From the NCBI RefSeq assembly GCF_003286085.1, contig NW_020825408.1, positions 186,001 to 250,000 on the forward strand: 64,000 nucleotides of DNA, in the 5' to 3' direction. How positions within the stretch are numbered: position 1 is the stretch's first letter; each line of letters opens with the position of its first letter. The position numbers were made by a program, and so were the translations under genes. Below the pieces are notes generated by a model, which ran no database searches, had not been told where the DNA came from, and saw only the letters and a list, made by a program, of their open reading frames with translations. The DNA is from Drosophila persimilis (lineage: Eukaryota > Arthropoda > Insecta > Diptera > Drosophilidae). This document shows, one piece after another, positions 34,345 through 44,462 of this stretch.

Positions 34345-35297
34345 TCGAACCGTTCTTTTCCGTCTGATGCAGCTGGGCTGGCTCAGCGGTCGGTGGTCTC
34401 GCTGCAACAATATTTGTATGTTGCCCCGACGACAAATAAGAAGGCACGGGTTGGGTTTTGTACTGATATGACAATATGCTTTATTGGTATCTTAGAGCTA
34501 TCTTACGCTTTTCCGACTCCGGTGCGGGTCCTCCCCTTGGTTCTCCTCTGTGTTTTGGTGAGAGTTACGCCCCTGGACCCCCCAAGTCGTCGCCAAGCGT
34601 GGCACCGCCGGCTCTACTGACTGGGGCTAGCGATTCTTGGCACGAGGCCCAAGTCCGCCTCTCAGTCGGCACCTGACGCGTTCGCTCTCACTCGACTCAC
34701 TTGGCTTTTCGGCCCGAGGGTGTCTCACTCACTGTGGGATGCACTCCAAGCGTGGCACCGTTGGTTCAAGGGATTGGGACCTTTGGCTCTTGGCTGTACG
34801 CTCAAGTCCGCCTCTCAATCCTCACACAACGCGTTTGCTTTCCAAAGTTATTTTTCCTTTGCTCGGTCTCACTCTTGTTGCTCACTATTCACTTCACTAT
34901 TGATAGCTCCACTCGCTGACTGTCCCTGTTCCTGGTCGCGGCCCTCCTCTTATAGGCTCGCTTCCGCGTCGGCACCGCCGATGCCGCCCGCCGCTAACGG
35001 CACTTTCCGCCATGCGGTGCCCGCACTTTTCCATCGGCGTTCCTTCATTCTCTGCTCGCTTTACAGCGGGACCTGGCTGGTGGCGTGATCTCATGACCAT
35101 ATTTGGTCATGCGCTGGGCCACTGCCGGCCCGATCCCGTCATCCCGCTGCTCTCTCTCTCCGGGGGTCCTCCCCTCTCATCTTGGGTCCCAGGTAGAGCT
35201 CTCCTCGGGAATTCGCCGCCTCCGGATATCCCCGGATAACGGCCGTTAGCCCTTAACCCTGTAACGCCCCCTGCGTGTGGGAATACCTTTCCTCACA
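34345..35297 (-). mobile_element. Gypsy-A 5' LTR (unit E5)
   Basis: Complete LTR with its TATA and AATAAA boxes. GGTGCGGGTCC groups it with E1 and E2, while CGGCACCGCC groups it with E3. It is followed upstream by the 200 bp AT-rich linker (35,298-35,497). Confidence 0.75.
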
Positions 35298-35497
35298 GCG
35301 TATATATATGTTTCTTAATATAAATGAATAATTTTGAAGTGATAGTATAGTATTTTGTATTAAAATAAGAAAATAAACTATTTTTAAGAGGCACTCTCAA
35401 GTAAAAATACCTGATTTGCGGAAATCGTGGCAGAAAACCTATATAGGGAGTGGTAGTCTCGTGCATGGTATATTTCATATGAAAATTTTATAATGAA

Positions 35498-36613
35498 CGA
35501 GGGGGAACGTTGTGAGTTGCTACGGACACCGCAACTCTACAGTTATACCCGATACTAAGTCAGTATGGCTCTCCTCCGGCAGACGGTGCTAATATTAAAC
35601 GAAACGAAAAAGGGTGCGTGCGAGAGAGACAGAAAATCAGTCTGTGCGTGACGTCGGGCGCTGCGTAGCCACTGCAAATTGATTTGTTCCTGTTGGCTAT
35701 ACAAATTATCTGATCTGATCCAGACTCAGCAATCTGATAGATATGGCCATTCTCTATGATTCTGCGTTTTTAGTTTTCTCGAATCTGCAATATTGTGGAT
35801 GCAACAGATTTTCGTCCTTTGGGGGGGCGGAAGGGGATGGGGCGAAATTTTGAGATATACGTTTATAGTGAGATCTAACAGGAGTGCGGATACCAAATTT
35901 GGTTACTCTAGCGTTAATAGTTTCTGAGATTTGTGAATATCCCCAGACTTTCGACTTTTGCGGGGGCGGAAGGGGGTGTGTTGAAATTTTGAAACAAACT
36001 CGTCTCGGTCCGATATATTAGGTGTGTGGATACCAAATTTGGTTGCTCTAGCTTTTATAGTCTCTGAGATCTAGGCGCTAATGTTTTACTCTAAGCAAAG
36101 CCGCCTATGCTACCTGTGTGTTAGAGAGAGACAGGGCGAGAAAAAATGAAATTGTTTTCTTGATGCTGGCTATAATAATAATACGATCCAATTCAGATTC
36201 TGCAGTCTAAAAGATATGGTCATTCTCTACGATTCTGCGTTTTTGGTTTAATCGTTTCTTTAAAAATGTGGATGCCACAGATTTTCGTCCTTTGTGGGGG
36301 CAAAAGTGGGCGGGGCGAAGTTTTGAAATGTTTTTGTAGCAGTGATATGTCAGAAGTCTGGATCCGAAACGTCGTTGCTCTAGCTCTTATAGTCTTTGAG
36401 CACTAGGCGCTGAAGGGGACGGACGGACGGACGGACGGACGGACGGACGGACAGACGGACAGACAGACAGGGCTCAATCGACTCGGCTATTGATGCTGAT
36501 CAAGAATATATATACTTTATGGGGTCGGAAACGATTCCTTCTGGACGTTACACACATCCACTTTCACCACAAATCTAATATACCCCAATACTCATTGTGA
36601 GTATCGGGTATAA
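35498..36613. mobile_element. Complete Helitron flanking E5
   Basis: At 1,116 bp this is the only linker-adjacent Helitron in the array with both ends. It reads in the opposite sense to the E4 insertion, from CGAGGGGGAACG to CGGGTATAA, and its GGAC tetranucleotide block is at about 36,415-36,470. It differs from the truncated copies at several positions (CTACGGACACC, AGGGTGCGTGCG), so it is either the founder or has since diverged. To its right the DNA is no longer part of the repeated unit. Confidence 0.9.
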
Positions 36614-37400
36614 AAAGCCCCAACATAATTTAGGGAAAATCAAAGAACACGGGCGATCGGGCTCATCTATGGTTTTTTGTCTCTTTATGTTACAAGTTTA
36701 TAAAGGATAACTGGGAGTTCGTTCACTTACGTACTTTCATGTTCTGGCCACGTCCAAAAGATCTTTCGGCGAGGGGAATACCTGTAAGCTTTAGAGAGAC
36801 GGCACACCCACATTGACACGCATGACCACGGCTAACACCGGATTATTTTGATCTTCTTTTCTTTTTCTTTTTGTTTAGGGACTTTTTTGGGCATATATAG
36901 TGCATAAATCAAATTGTTCCATATTTAATTTATATTTATATTATTTATTCATTATTTATTCGTTTATTCATGTTCGTTGGGGTAGGTCTTGATACATAGA
37001 CCAAGGTGTGGGCGCCCGGAAAAAGCTCCAAGCAGCTGGTTTCGTTTCACGGGTACAAAGGGGTCAATGGCCTAACAAGCGCACATATGTTCTTTGGGAG
37101 TAAGTGCACAATGGGCCACAAAGAGGTTTATACGAGTTCTGCCCGTTCCGTTGGGGTTTATTTAATTCACTTAACCTGCCCATGCCATGATCTGACTTTT
37201 AGGTTAGGGCAAAGCACGGTGACAAAAAAAATTCGGGTCAGGGTCTCTTTTTCTTTGGACGAGCCTGGTTTTTCCTTGTCATTAGCAAGCAAGATCACTT
37301 GTCACTTTTTATTTAGGGTTCTTGGCCCGGTGTCTGGATGGCCCACTCTCGGTCGCGACGGCTCGCGTTGGGTCGGCGAAGAGCTCGCTTGCTGCCGGCG
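36614..37400. other. Non-repetitive AT-rich interval
   Basis: This contains pyrimidine runs near 36,860, TATTTATT-type AT-rich sequence near 36,930-36,970 and no convincing coding region. A 132-codon frame at 37,006-37,404 has no recognisable motif and is probably chance. The stretch may be intergenic or intronic DNA that predates the transposons. Confidence 0.4.
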
Positions 37401-37775
37401 CTAAAGCTCGGAGACGGCTGAGGGGCCGCTCTCTGTCGGTGCTTCTGTGTGGATGGGGGCTTGCGTTCGAAAGGCCTGCGGATCGTGGACTGGAAAGGCG
37501 GAGAAAACAATTTGCGACGCAAGGAAGAGGGCCATGGCAGTGGCCGGAACTAAAGGTCTTCCAGGCCATAGGCCACTGCCTATCGCGACAGAAGTAATGT
37601 CCCGATGGGCGCACGGCAGACCAGAAGGGTGAAACCCAAACGATGGTGGGCATATCGGGGTCCGCAAGATGTCTTCCTGGCCACCGTAGGACGTGACCTG
37701 CTAAAATGAAAGGAAGAGATAAATAAAGTAAATTATTAAATAATAAGTTAATAACTTTACCTGGCGGGGCTGCAT
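37401..37775 (-). CDS. Possible two-exon ORF, unrecognised
   Basis: On the minus strand an ATG at 37,773-37,775 gives five codons (37,761-37,775). A consensus GTAAAG donor, a 60 bp AT-rich intron ending TTTCATTTTAG, and a 99-codon second exon (37,401-37,700) follow. The joined frame would encode about 104 residues, beginning MQPRQQVTSYGGQEDIL. The splice signals are good, but the second exon is GC-rich and open in another frame too, so chance is possible. Its start is about 190 bp from that of the plus-strand coiled-coil ORF, a divergent-promoter arrangement. I do not recognise a family. Confidence 0.3.
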
Positions 37776-37964
37776 AGTAATTTGTAGCCAGAGAGAGAGA
37801 GAAAATAAAAGAAGAGGAATCAAGAAAAATTTGTCAATTAGCTTCATCAAAATCGGAATCCGAAAAAGGACTAAGTAGGTATCTAGAAACTAATCAAAAA
37901 CTTAAGCAAAATATCAGTTCTCTACACCCTATCAAATTTCTTACATAGTCATATTGTTCCAGCG

Positions 37965-38375
37965 ATGTCCAGACTGCTTAGAGGGTTTGGCCGCTTCCTC
38001 CCTCCTTGGTTGGAACTCAACAACGAACTGAGCCAAAAGATAGCTGTATTCGATGCCATGACCATTGAGCGAGAGGAGCTAGATCGCGATATCAGTCTAT
38101 TGCGCAAGCAGCAGGCTGATACTGAAGATCGTCTGGCCGAGGACCTGGCCGAGGACGAGTTCCAGGGTTTCCTGAGTGGACAGCAAGTCATGGAGCAGAG
38201 TTATACTGACCTCGAAAATATTTGTAATCAACAAATTGGATGCATTGTCGATAAGTTTGCTGCTAAATATAAGCGTATTGTGTACCTCGATAGCGTCCTA
38301 AGTAAGCTTAAGCAATCTATCGAGACGTGTGTTGCTGCGGGCAATGCGCAGTTGACAGCAGCGGCGTCCTTGTGA
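37965..38375 (+). CDS. Small coiled-coil protein, Nup62 C-terminal-like
   Basis: This intact 136-codon ORF starts in a fair context (CAGCGATGTCC). The protein is almost wholly helical, with heptad-like spacing from about residue 18 to 125 and many E, D, Q, L and K. The segments WLELNNELSQKIAVFDAM, REELDRDISLLRKQQ and QSYTDLENICNQQI resemble in order the Nsp1_C coiled coil of nucleoporin p62. There the matching parts are a tryptophan-led helix, LDQEL with a QQ, and a TYKLAEN-like helix. This is a comparison from memory. FG repeats are absent, so it would be a p62 C-terminal paralog or retrocopy fragment. ATCAGTT near 37,914 could be an initiator. A BEL LTR begins 35 bp after the stop, replacing whatever 3' UTR existed. 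Confidence 0.5.
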   Translation: MSRLLRGFGRFLPPWLELNNELSQKIAVFDAMTIEREELDRDISLLRKQQADTEDRLAEDLAEDEFQGFLSGQQVMEQSYTDLENICNQQIGCIVDKFAAKYKRIVYLDSVLSKLKQSIETCVAAGNAQLTAAASL

Positions 38376-38409
38376 TTTAATGAAGAAATAGTGAGTACGG
38401 AAACCTTCC

Positions 38410-38675
38410 TGGTTGTGCAAATTAGCCTGCCGTTAGGCACGATTTCTGAATGTTTTACTGATACACTGGAATCAGACCGACCGACAGATCCACTTGTGCA
38501 CTCAATCGACTTTCAATTATAAGTGAGTTTATTCTAAAGCGGCGCCCTCTTCATGAGCGGCTGCTGCTTGCATAGGCTCCGTTCGCATTACAATTTAAGA
38601 GCGTGATTTCATACATTTCTCTTAGGTATAATTATAGCTATATATATATATGCAGGCAACTGATTTGCCTTAACA
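38410..38675 (-). mobile_element. BEL/Pao 3' LTR
   Basis: This 266 bp block starts TGTTAAGGC and ends CACAACCA on the minus strand. It lies 26 bp after the pol stop and contains an AATAAA near its middle. A second copy with TG...CA ends is at 62,004-62,278, followed there by a primer-binding site. Differences are two substitutions and a short indel-rich patch. The left flank (CTTCC) does not match the flank of the 5' LTR (GTCAT), so no target duplication is evident. Confidence 0.75.
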
Positions 38676-38701
38676 TCGGCCGCGTTGACAGCCTATAGGC
38701 T

Positions 38702-39690
38702 TCAATCCAATGGAATAGGCGCCAAACGGTGGATCGATCGCTTGTAGACCCCGGCCTTCGTCCTAATCACGGCCACGCGAACCTTCCCGTCCGCTCCTGG
38801 GATTGCCTCCTCCACTATTCCGGTGAGCCACATTTGAGGGGCACGTTGTCCTCGTGAATTGCCACCACTCTGCCTGGCTCCAAGTTGGCGACCTCCTCGG
38901 ACCACTTCCCTCGCTGTTGAAGGCTGAGAAGATAGTCTCTGGACCAATCTCTCCAAAATCTTTGCTTGATGGCAGACACGAGCTGCCATCGTTGCAGATA
39001 TGAGAGGCTGCTGTCTGGTCTGGGCAGCTCTGATTCGGGTGGCAGCGAAACTAGCGTTCTGCCGACTAGTAGATGCGCTGGAGTCACCACCTCCCCTTCG
39101 TTGGGGCTGCCGCTGTCGACCACCAGTGGTCTGGAATTGAGCACGGCCTCGACGTCCACGAGAACCGTATGCAGCTCGTCCTCCTTGAGCACTGCGCTGC
39201 CCATAGCCCTGAGCAGCAGATTCTTGGCGGACTTCACCGCCGACTCCCACAGGCCTCCAATGTGCGGGGCTCGCGGGGGAATGAATTCCACCGAAAAACT
39301 GTGAGCCGCAGCATACGCCTTGAGGTCTTCGTCCTTGGCATTGAATGCATCCATGCGCTCCTTGAGCATGCGAGCTGCACCAACAAAATTCGTGGCGTTG
39401 TCGCAATAGAGTTTGACAAGAGGCCCACGACGTCCAACAAACCTGGATAAGCACAAAATAAATGTATTAGAGGTCAAGTCTTTTACAATATCTAGGTGTA
39501 CGGCCTTAGATGCAAAGCAGACAAACACTGCTATGTACATCTTAAGAGGCTGCTTGCCACGAATCCCAAGCGATACACGAACCGGTCCAAACAAATCAAC
39601 TCTGCTAATCTCGAAGGGTCGATTCCCACGCAATCGATCAGCGGAAAGATTTCCCATGACTTGTGAGAGAAGCTTCGGCTTGTAGTGGAA
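38702..39690 (-). pseudogene. pol: BEL/Pao integrase pseudogene
   Basis: The core reads VDLFGPVRV (first D), LYCDNATNFVG (second D) and PHIGGLWESAVKSAK (E), the arrangement of BEL/Pao integrases. The main frame is 38,815-39,657. A frameshift near 38,830 moves the C-terminal part (WLTGIVEEAIPGADGKVRVA, to a stop at 38,702) into another frame. The beginning of the domain is separated by an in-frame TGA at 39,691-39,693. Confidence 0.8.
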
Positions 39691-41064
39691 TCAGTGTACG
39701 CATTTCCGGACAATGGCACTGCACTCTTTTCGTGCATTTATCAGCCACATGGACTGTCTTAGGAATCCCACTAGTGCACGGGGTCCAGCGTGACAATTGG
39801 CTCGATGCAAATAGCTAAGATAGAGGGTAACAAATCTACAATTTTTTGGCATTAACAGTGGAAATTTTGCGTTATGGGCTAGAGGAGAGTTTAATAGGCG
39901 ACCACCTACTCGAACCAACGAAAACGAGCATGAGCCCACTTGTTCTTCCGAAATGAAGGGAGTTAGTTTTTGAAGTGATGCCTGCAACTTTGATGACTTT
40001 TTTATTTTGTCAATCTCCTGCGAGAATGCGTCTCTTTGAACAGCTTCAACTGCTGCTAGAAACGCTGCGCCGAGCTCTTCTGATTACGGACAAGTACTAC
40101 TCCAAATTACTCCTTTCCTTTTGTTTATGAACCGGCGGATATATGCAATTGTGCCTACCACTTTCATATATGATGATGAGTTTTCTATTAGGGTGAGGAT
40201 GGGATTGTGTTCGCCATCGGCCGCGACAAGCGAAGTGGCTACCTTCTTCTTCTCTAATGACGCGTCCGCTTCTGTCAAACGTAAATGACGATTTTGAGGC
40301 CAATCCATGGCATTTTGTTGCAGGAATGACGGGCCGTTAAACCAAAATAGTGAATCTAAGTCTGCTACTGATGATCCCCGAGATACTGGATCTGCAGGAT
40401 TTTCTTTGGTGGGTACATGTCTCCATGAGGCAGTCGAAGTGATTTCCTGTATCTCTGCAACTCGATTTGAAACAAATGTTGTTAACTGGGAGGGATGAGT
40501 TTGCAGCCAATGTAGAACCACTTCCGAATCTGACCACAATATAACCTTCTCTACGGGGCAATCAATAATAGATCGAACTTCCTCCCACAACTTTGCCAAC
40601 AGATGAGCGGCACATAGCTCCAATCTTGGGATTGTTTTTGTCTTTAAGGGTGCCACCCTTGACTTTGCCGTTAATAAGTTAACGGACACTCCATTTGAAT
40701 GGGACACACGAACATAGATGCAGCAGCCGTATGCTCGCGTGGACGCATCTGCAAACCCATGTATTTGACATCGAGTGCTTGTGCTAGCTCCTACAAAACG
40801 TGGAATGGTGACTTCATGCAACCTTTGCATGTTCGAAACCATCGACTCCCATCTTTGTTGCAACCTTAAGGGAATGGGATCGTCCCAACCAAGGCTCAAA
40901 AGCCAAATTTCCTGCAAGAAGATTTTTGCATTAGTAATCACCGGACATAGCAGACCCAAGGGATCGAAAAGACTGGCTATGACGGATAACATTACTCTCT
41001 TGGTTGTGGTTTCGGACGAGACTATTGGTTTCAGACAGTACTTGAAAATGTCTGCCTGTGGGTT
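39691..41064 (-). pseudogene. pol: BEL/Pao RNase H and integrase N-terminal region, pseudogene
   Basis: After the RT stop the same frame resumes with LFDPLGLLCPV, then FADASTRAYG and LWSDSEVVLHWL of RNase H, then PADPVSRG. A TAA at 40,084-40,086 interrupts it. The frame continues with the zinc-binding N-terminus of integrase (39,691-39,987; HRANCHAGPRALVGFLRQ and a final KCVH). Each break is a single nonsense change without a frame change, suggesting point-mutational decay. Confidence 0.8.
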
Positions 41065-42465
41065 TCACATCAGTCCAAGAGTTTTGCAATCTTGCTGATC
41101 TCCACTCGAAATAACCAGATTCTCTTTCTGACTGTCACCTAGTTGACAATTAGCAGTCCACTTCGTCAGCACAAATCCGGCTGGCTCTAGGATTTCAACT
41201 AGCTGTTGACGCAATATCCGTAGTTCGGATTTCGTGTCTGCGCCTGTAAGAAGATCGTCAACATAGAAATCGGAAGCAAGAGACTTTGAGCCAAGTGGAT
41301 GCGAATTTAAATGAGTTTCGCTTAGATACTTCAAGCACCTGACAGCAAGAAATGGTGCGCTGGCTGTGCCATAAGTTACCGTATTTAGACGAAACACTTG
41401 CAAGGGATCCGAACTTGCACGTCTCCAAATAATTAATTGGAATTTGCGATGCGCCTCATCAAGTTCGACTTGACGGTACATTTTTGTAATGTCTGCTGTA
41501 AGAGCGAATTTGCGACACCGAAATCTTAACAACGTTGCGTATAGGCACGGCTGGATGGTTGCTCCAACCATGAGTAAATCATTGAGCGAGACTTGACTCG
41601 TTGTTTTGCACGACGCATCGAACACTACTCTAAGCTTAGTGGATGTACTTTGTGGTCGTTCCACGCATTGATACGGGATGAAACAATGCGGCTCTGCCGG
41701 GATTGAGTTTTCCATTGCAGTCATATGGCCTAACGACAAGTATTCCTCCATAAAGTCCATAAACATCGATTTTATGGCAGGTTTTTGGCATAATCGCCTT
41801 TCTAAAGACAAAAATCGTCTTCTGGCTGTCTCAAACGACGAACCGAGAGATGTCGGGCTAGATTTAAATGGCAAAGAAACTTGCAATCGACCGGAGGGTA
41901 GACGTGTGATAGTGTCGATAAAGGATTTTTCACACATAGTTTCTTCGGGGGTATACAGCCTTTCTATGGATGCATTTGGAACATTTTCCAACTCCCATAA
42001 ACGTTTGACCAAGCTGTCGAGCGGGCAGGCTTCTTGAACTGTGCTCACCATAGAGCAAGTTAATGTGGCATGAGGGCCTTTGGACTTGCAACGTCCAGAC
42101 ACCACCCGCCCAAAAACAGTGTTTTGTAAGGTTAGTGCCTCTCTGCCCTGTTTTACTTGACCATTACTTAAGATATCGAAAAAGGCGTCTGCACCTAATA
42201 GCAAATCAACCTTTTGTGGCTTGTAAAAGACTGGATCAGCCAGTGGATAGCTCTCAGTAGCATCCATTAAGGAATCAGGCGGAACCGCCTTTTCTGGATG
42301 GTACGAGGAAATCGATTTTAAAATCACGAAATCTGCCACCATTTCGAATGGGTGTATGCGAGAGCAGATTGTGGTTTGCACAACTTGGTGTTCCGATAAG
42401 CTGGAATTTCCAATACCTAACAAACTAATATGCTTTCTAGTTCTGCAGACTTTTTGCCAATTCAT
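41065..42465 (-). pseudogene. pol: BEL/Pao protease end and reverse transcriptase
   Basis: A 466-codon open frame contains the BEL-type RT with LRVVFDASCKT, LTADITKMYRQV and the active-site box YVDD in FYVDDLLTGAD. The N-terminal part (LLGIGNSSLSEH, LLLGADAFFDIL) is the second half of the Peptidase A17-type aspartic protease. It ends at a TGA (41,065-41,067) just before NPQAD, where related elements have tryptophan. The upstream frame with the protease catalytic aspartate is joined by a frameshift near 42,440. Confidence 0.85.
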
Positions 42466-43194
42466 CGGTTATAAAATTCACTTGAGAACCAGAGTCCAAC
42501 AATACTCTGGCTGGCTGATGTTGGCTTAAGCTGCCTTTAATGTCAACAACTGCTGTGGCTAAAAGTACTTGGTCATTGTCGCGTGCCATTGCATGATTCG
42601 AAACTAGTGGACGTGCGTTTAGAATGGCAGGCGGATTGTCCAACGCAGCTTGACTTGTGGATGAGTCAGTTGTGTAACGATGTAACAAAGTATGATGCGG
42701 TTTGGAATAGACTCTGCAATGTGACGATTTGCACTTTGACACAATGTGTCCTTTGCGTAGGCAATTAATGCATAGCGGAACTCCCTTTGCAAATTGGAAG
42801 CGGGTTGCGACTGAAGCTGCAGCGAAATCCGAGCAAGAAGTGATGAAATGATCAGTTGCCTTGCAAAATGAACATTTCTGATCTTGAGAAGGTTTGGCCT
42901 GAGCCACAGTCAACGAAGTCTTTCCAGATTGCTTGTTCTTTGAATCCTGACTTGTCTTTTTTCCTCTAGATTGCCCTGAATTCGTCTCTTCTGCAGATAA
43001 ATGTTGGTAGCGTTTGTTAAGCGAAGATACACAGTCTGTCCAATATGGAATGGATTGATAATCCAGATTCTCTTCCCATCGAAAGCGGGTTTTTTGATCT
43101 ACCTTTGATCTACATGACAATGTGTATCAGTAAAGCATCCGAAATTTGTTTATATTCTCCTACAGACAATAGCGACTCGTAAATAGCGGAAGCT
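42437..43194 (-). pseudogene. gag: BEL/Pao Gag zinc knuckles and protease N-terminus
   Basis: Two cysteine-histidine modules are visible, CSFCKATDHFITSC and CINCLRKGHIVSKC, followed by ARVLLDSGSQVNFIT with the catalytic DSGS. They are in one frame at 42,437-43,120. Sequence at 43,121-43,194 continues the same protein (ASAIYESLLSVGEYKQ). A frameshift near 43,195 separates it from the first half of Gag. Confidence 0.8.
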
Positions 43195-43197
43195 GTG

Positions 43198-43944
43198 TCA
43201 AGAAGGGATCTCAGCCCAGATGCAGACGGACCTTGCATGCTTTGCAACTCGAACAGTTATTAGACAATCATTATCGTATACCTTCATTAAGGCACTAAGG
43301 GCCTTCGGATAGTTTTGTTCGGTCACTGGATAAGCCTGTACTACTCCTAGCGCTTCTTTCTCTAAGCAAGTCAATAAATGATTAAATTTCTCCACATTGC
43401 TTAATGTGGGATCGCTATCCACTATGCTACTAAATAGGCCGATAAAATTTTTATACTCGGTATAATCGCCACTGAATTTGGGCAATTTTACTGGCGGCAA
43501 ATGTCTATTTGTAGCAATTGTCGTATTTAATACCGACTCATTTGCTGTCCGTTGCTCAAATTTAGCAGACATGGACTTGAGCGTGGATTTAGCCTCAATA
43601 CATAAATCCTCAAGCTCGGCTCGAGAAGCTAAATCTGGGTTGACATCCTCAATTTCTACTTGTAATTGGAAAGCCCGTTCAATGTATGACTCTAATATTT
43701 CCATGCGGCACTCCAATTGTGCCTTTGAAAAGGAAGACTGTTTATCTTTAAGAACGCTCCATGTACGATTGATATCTTTCTTAACTGCACTCAGCTTGCG
43801 AAGAGTGTCTAACGACTCCACATCGTCAACCTCTGCCGATTGTCTAGACATTCCTCGCCGTTTTCCAGGCATTTTAGTTCTATAAAATTTTTGTTTCTCA
43901 AAAATGGCACTTGTCCCACTGTCACACTCAGCAATTACACTCAC
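43198..43944 (-). pseudogene. gag: BEL/Pao Gag N-terminal half
   Basis: The 248-codon frame includes a coiled-coil part and then LPKFSGDYTEYKNFIGLF, NVEKFNHLLTCLEKEA and VTEQNYPKALSAL, the signature of the DUF1759-type Gag of BEL/Pao elements. The natural start may be the internal ATG at 43,873 (MPGKRRGM) rather than 43,944. Just upstream, at 43,970, the element is interrupted by other DNA. Its leader and LTR are found at 61.5-62.3 kb. Confidence 0.8.
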
Positions 43945-43969
43945 AAATTTTTTTTTTCTGCCTGCTAAC

Positions 43970-44462
43970 AGCCCAATGCTGTTACCGTGCTAGAGACTAC
44001 GAGAGAGAGAGAGAGATGATCGCCAAAATGCCTACAAGCCAACGCTTTCGATTTCGAGTCGAGCTTGTAGTTCACCGAAACGCAACTTAAATGCGCGTAT
44101 ATGCGTATGCTGCTTTAGCGACCGACCGACTAAACCACAAGTAATGGTATGTGTAATGTATGTGAGTGCTACATGGAGACAAGGAGAGAACACGAAACGA
44201 TAAAGAGCAAGCGAGCGCTGAATGAGAGAGCACAAAAGTGCAGCTGCGCTGTAAAACGAAGAGCGTCCAGCAAGAACCGTTCGCGCAAAGCAGAAACGAA
44301 AATTTATGACGAAGACGGGCGAGGGGGGAATGATGCGCAGCGGTTAGAGCTTGCGCGCGAAACTATTGCCGTTTCTCCTTTGCTTGTCGGCTCTTTTTGG
44401 AAATGTCGTTGACCACAAGTACAGTGATCACTCACTGTATAATCAAATAACTTTGAATGTGT
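43970..44462. repeat. Segment D, first copy (unassigned, GA-repeat containing)
   Basis: This 0.49 kb segment lies between BEL gag and the Gypsy-B LTR and is repeated at 49,513-50,005. It contains a (GA)n run followed by TGATCG near 44,000-44,020 and an inverted CAGTGATCACTCACTG-like motif near 44,420. No coding sense is evident. It could be part of the BEL leader, another LTR, or the target DNA of Gypsy-B. Confidence 0.5.

Noticed and set aside
7986..36613. Whole array as a simple assembly duplication
   Set aside because: Units carry private indels (94 bp in E4, ~25 bp in E3), a private Helitron and scattered substitutions, so at least most of them are distinct copies; only long reads can settle the exact number.
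37006..37404. 132-codon plus-strand ORF
   Set aside because: No motif, mixed composition, no splice or promoter support.
38410..38675. Shared block first read as a duplicated exon or 3' UTR of a host gene
   Set aside because: TG...CA ends, an AATAAA, its position right after the BEL pol stop, and a primer site beside the second copy identify it as an LTR.
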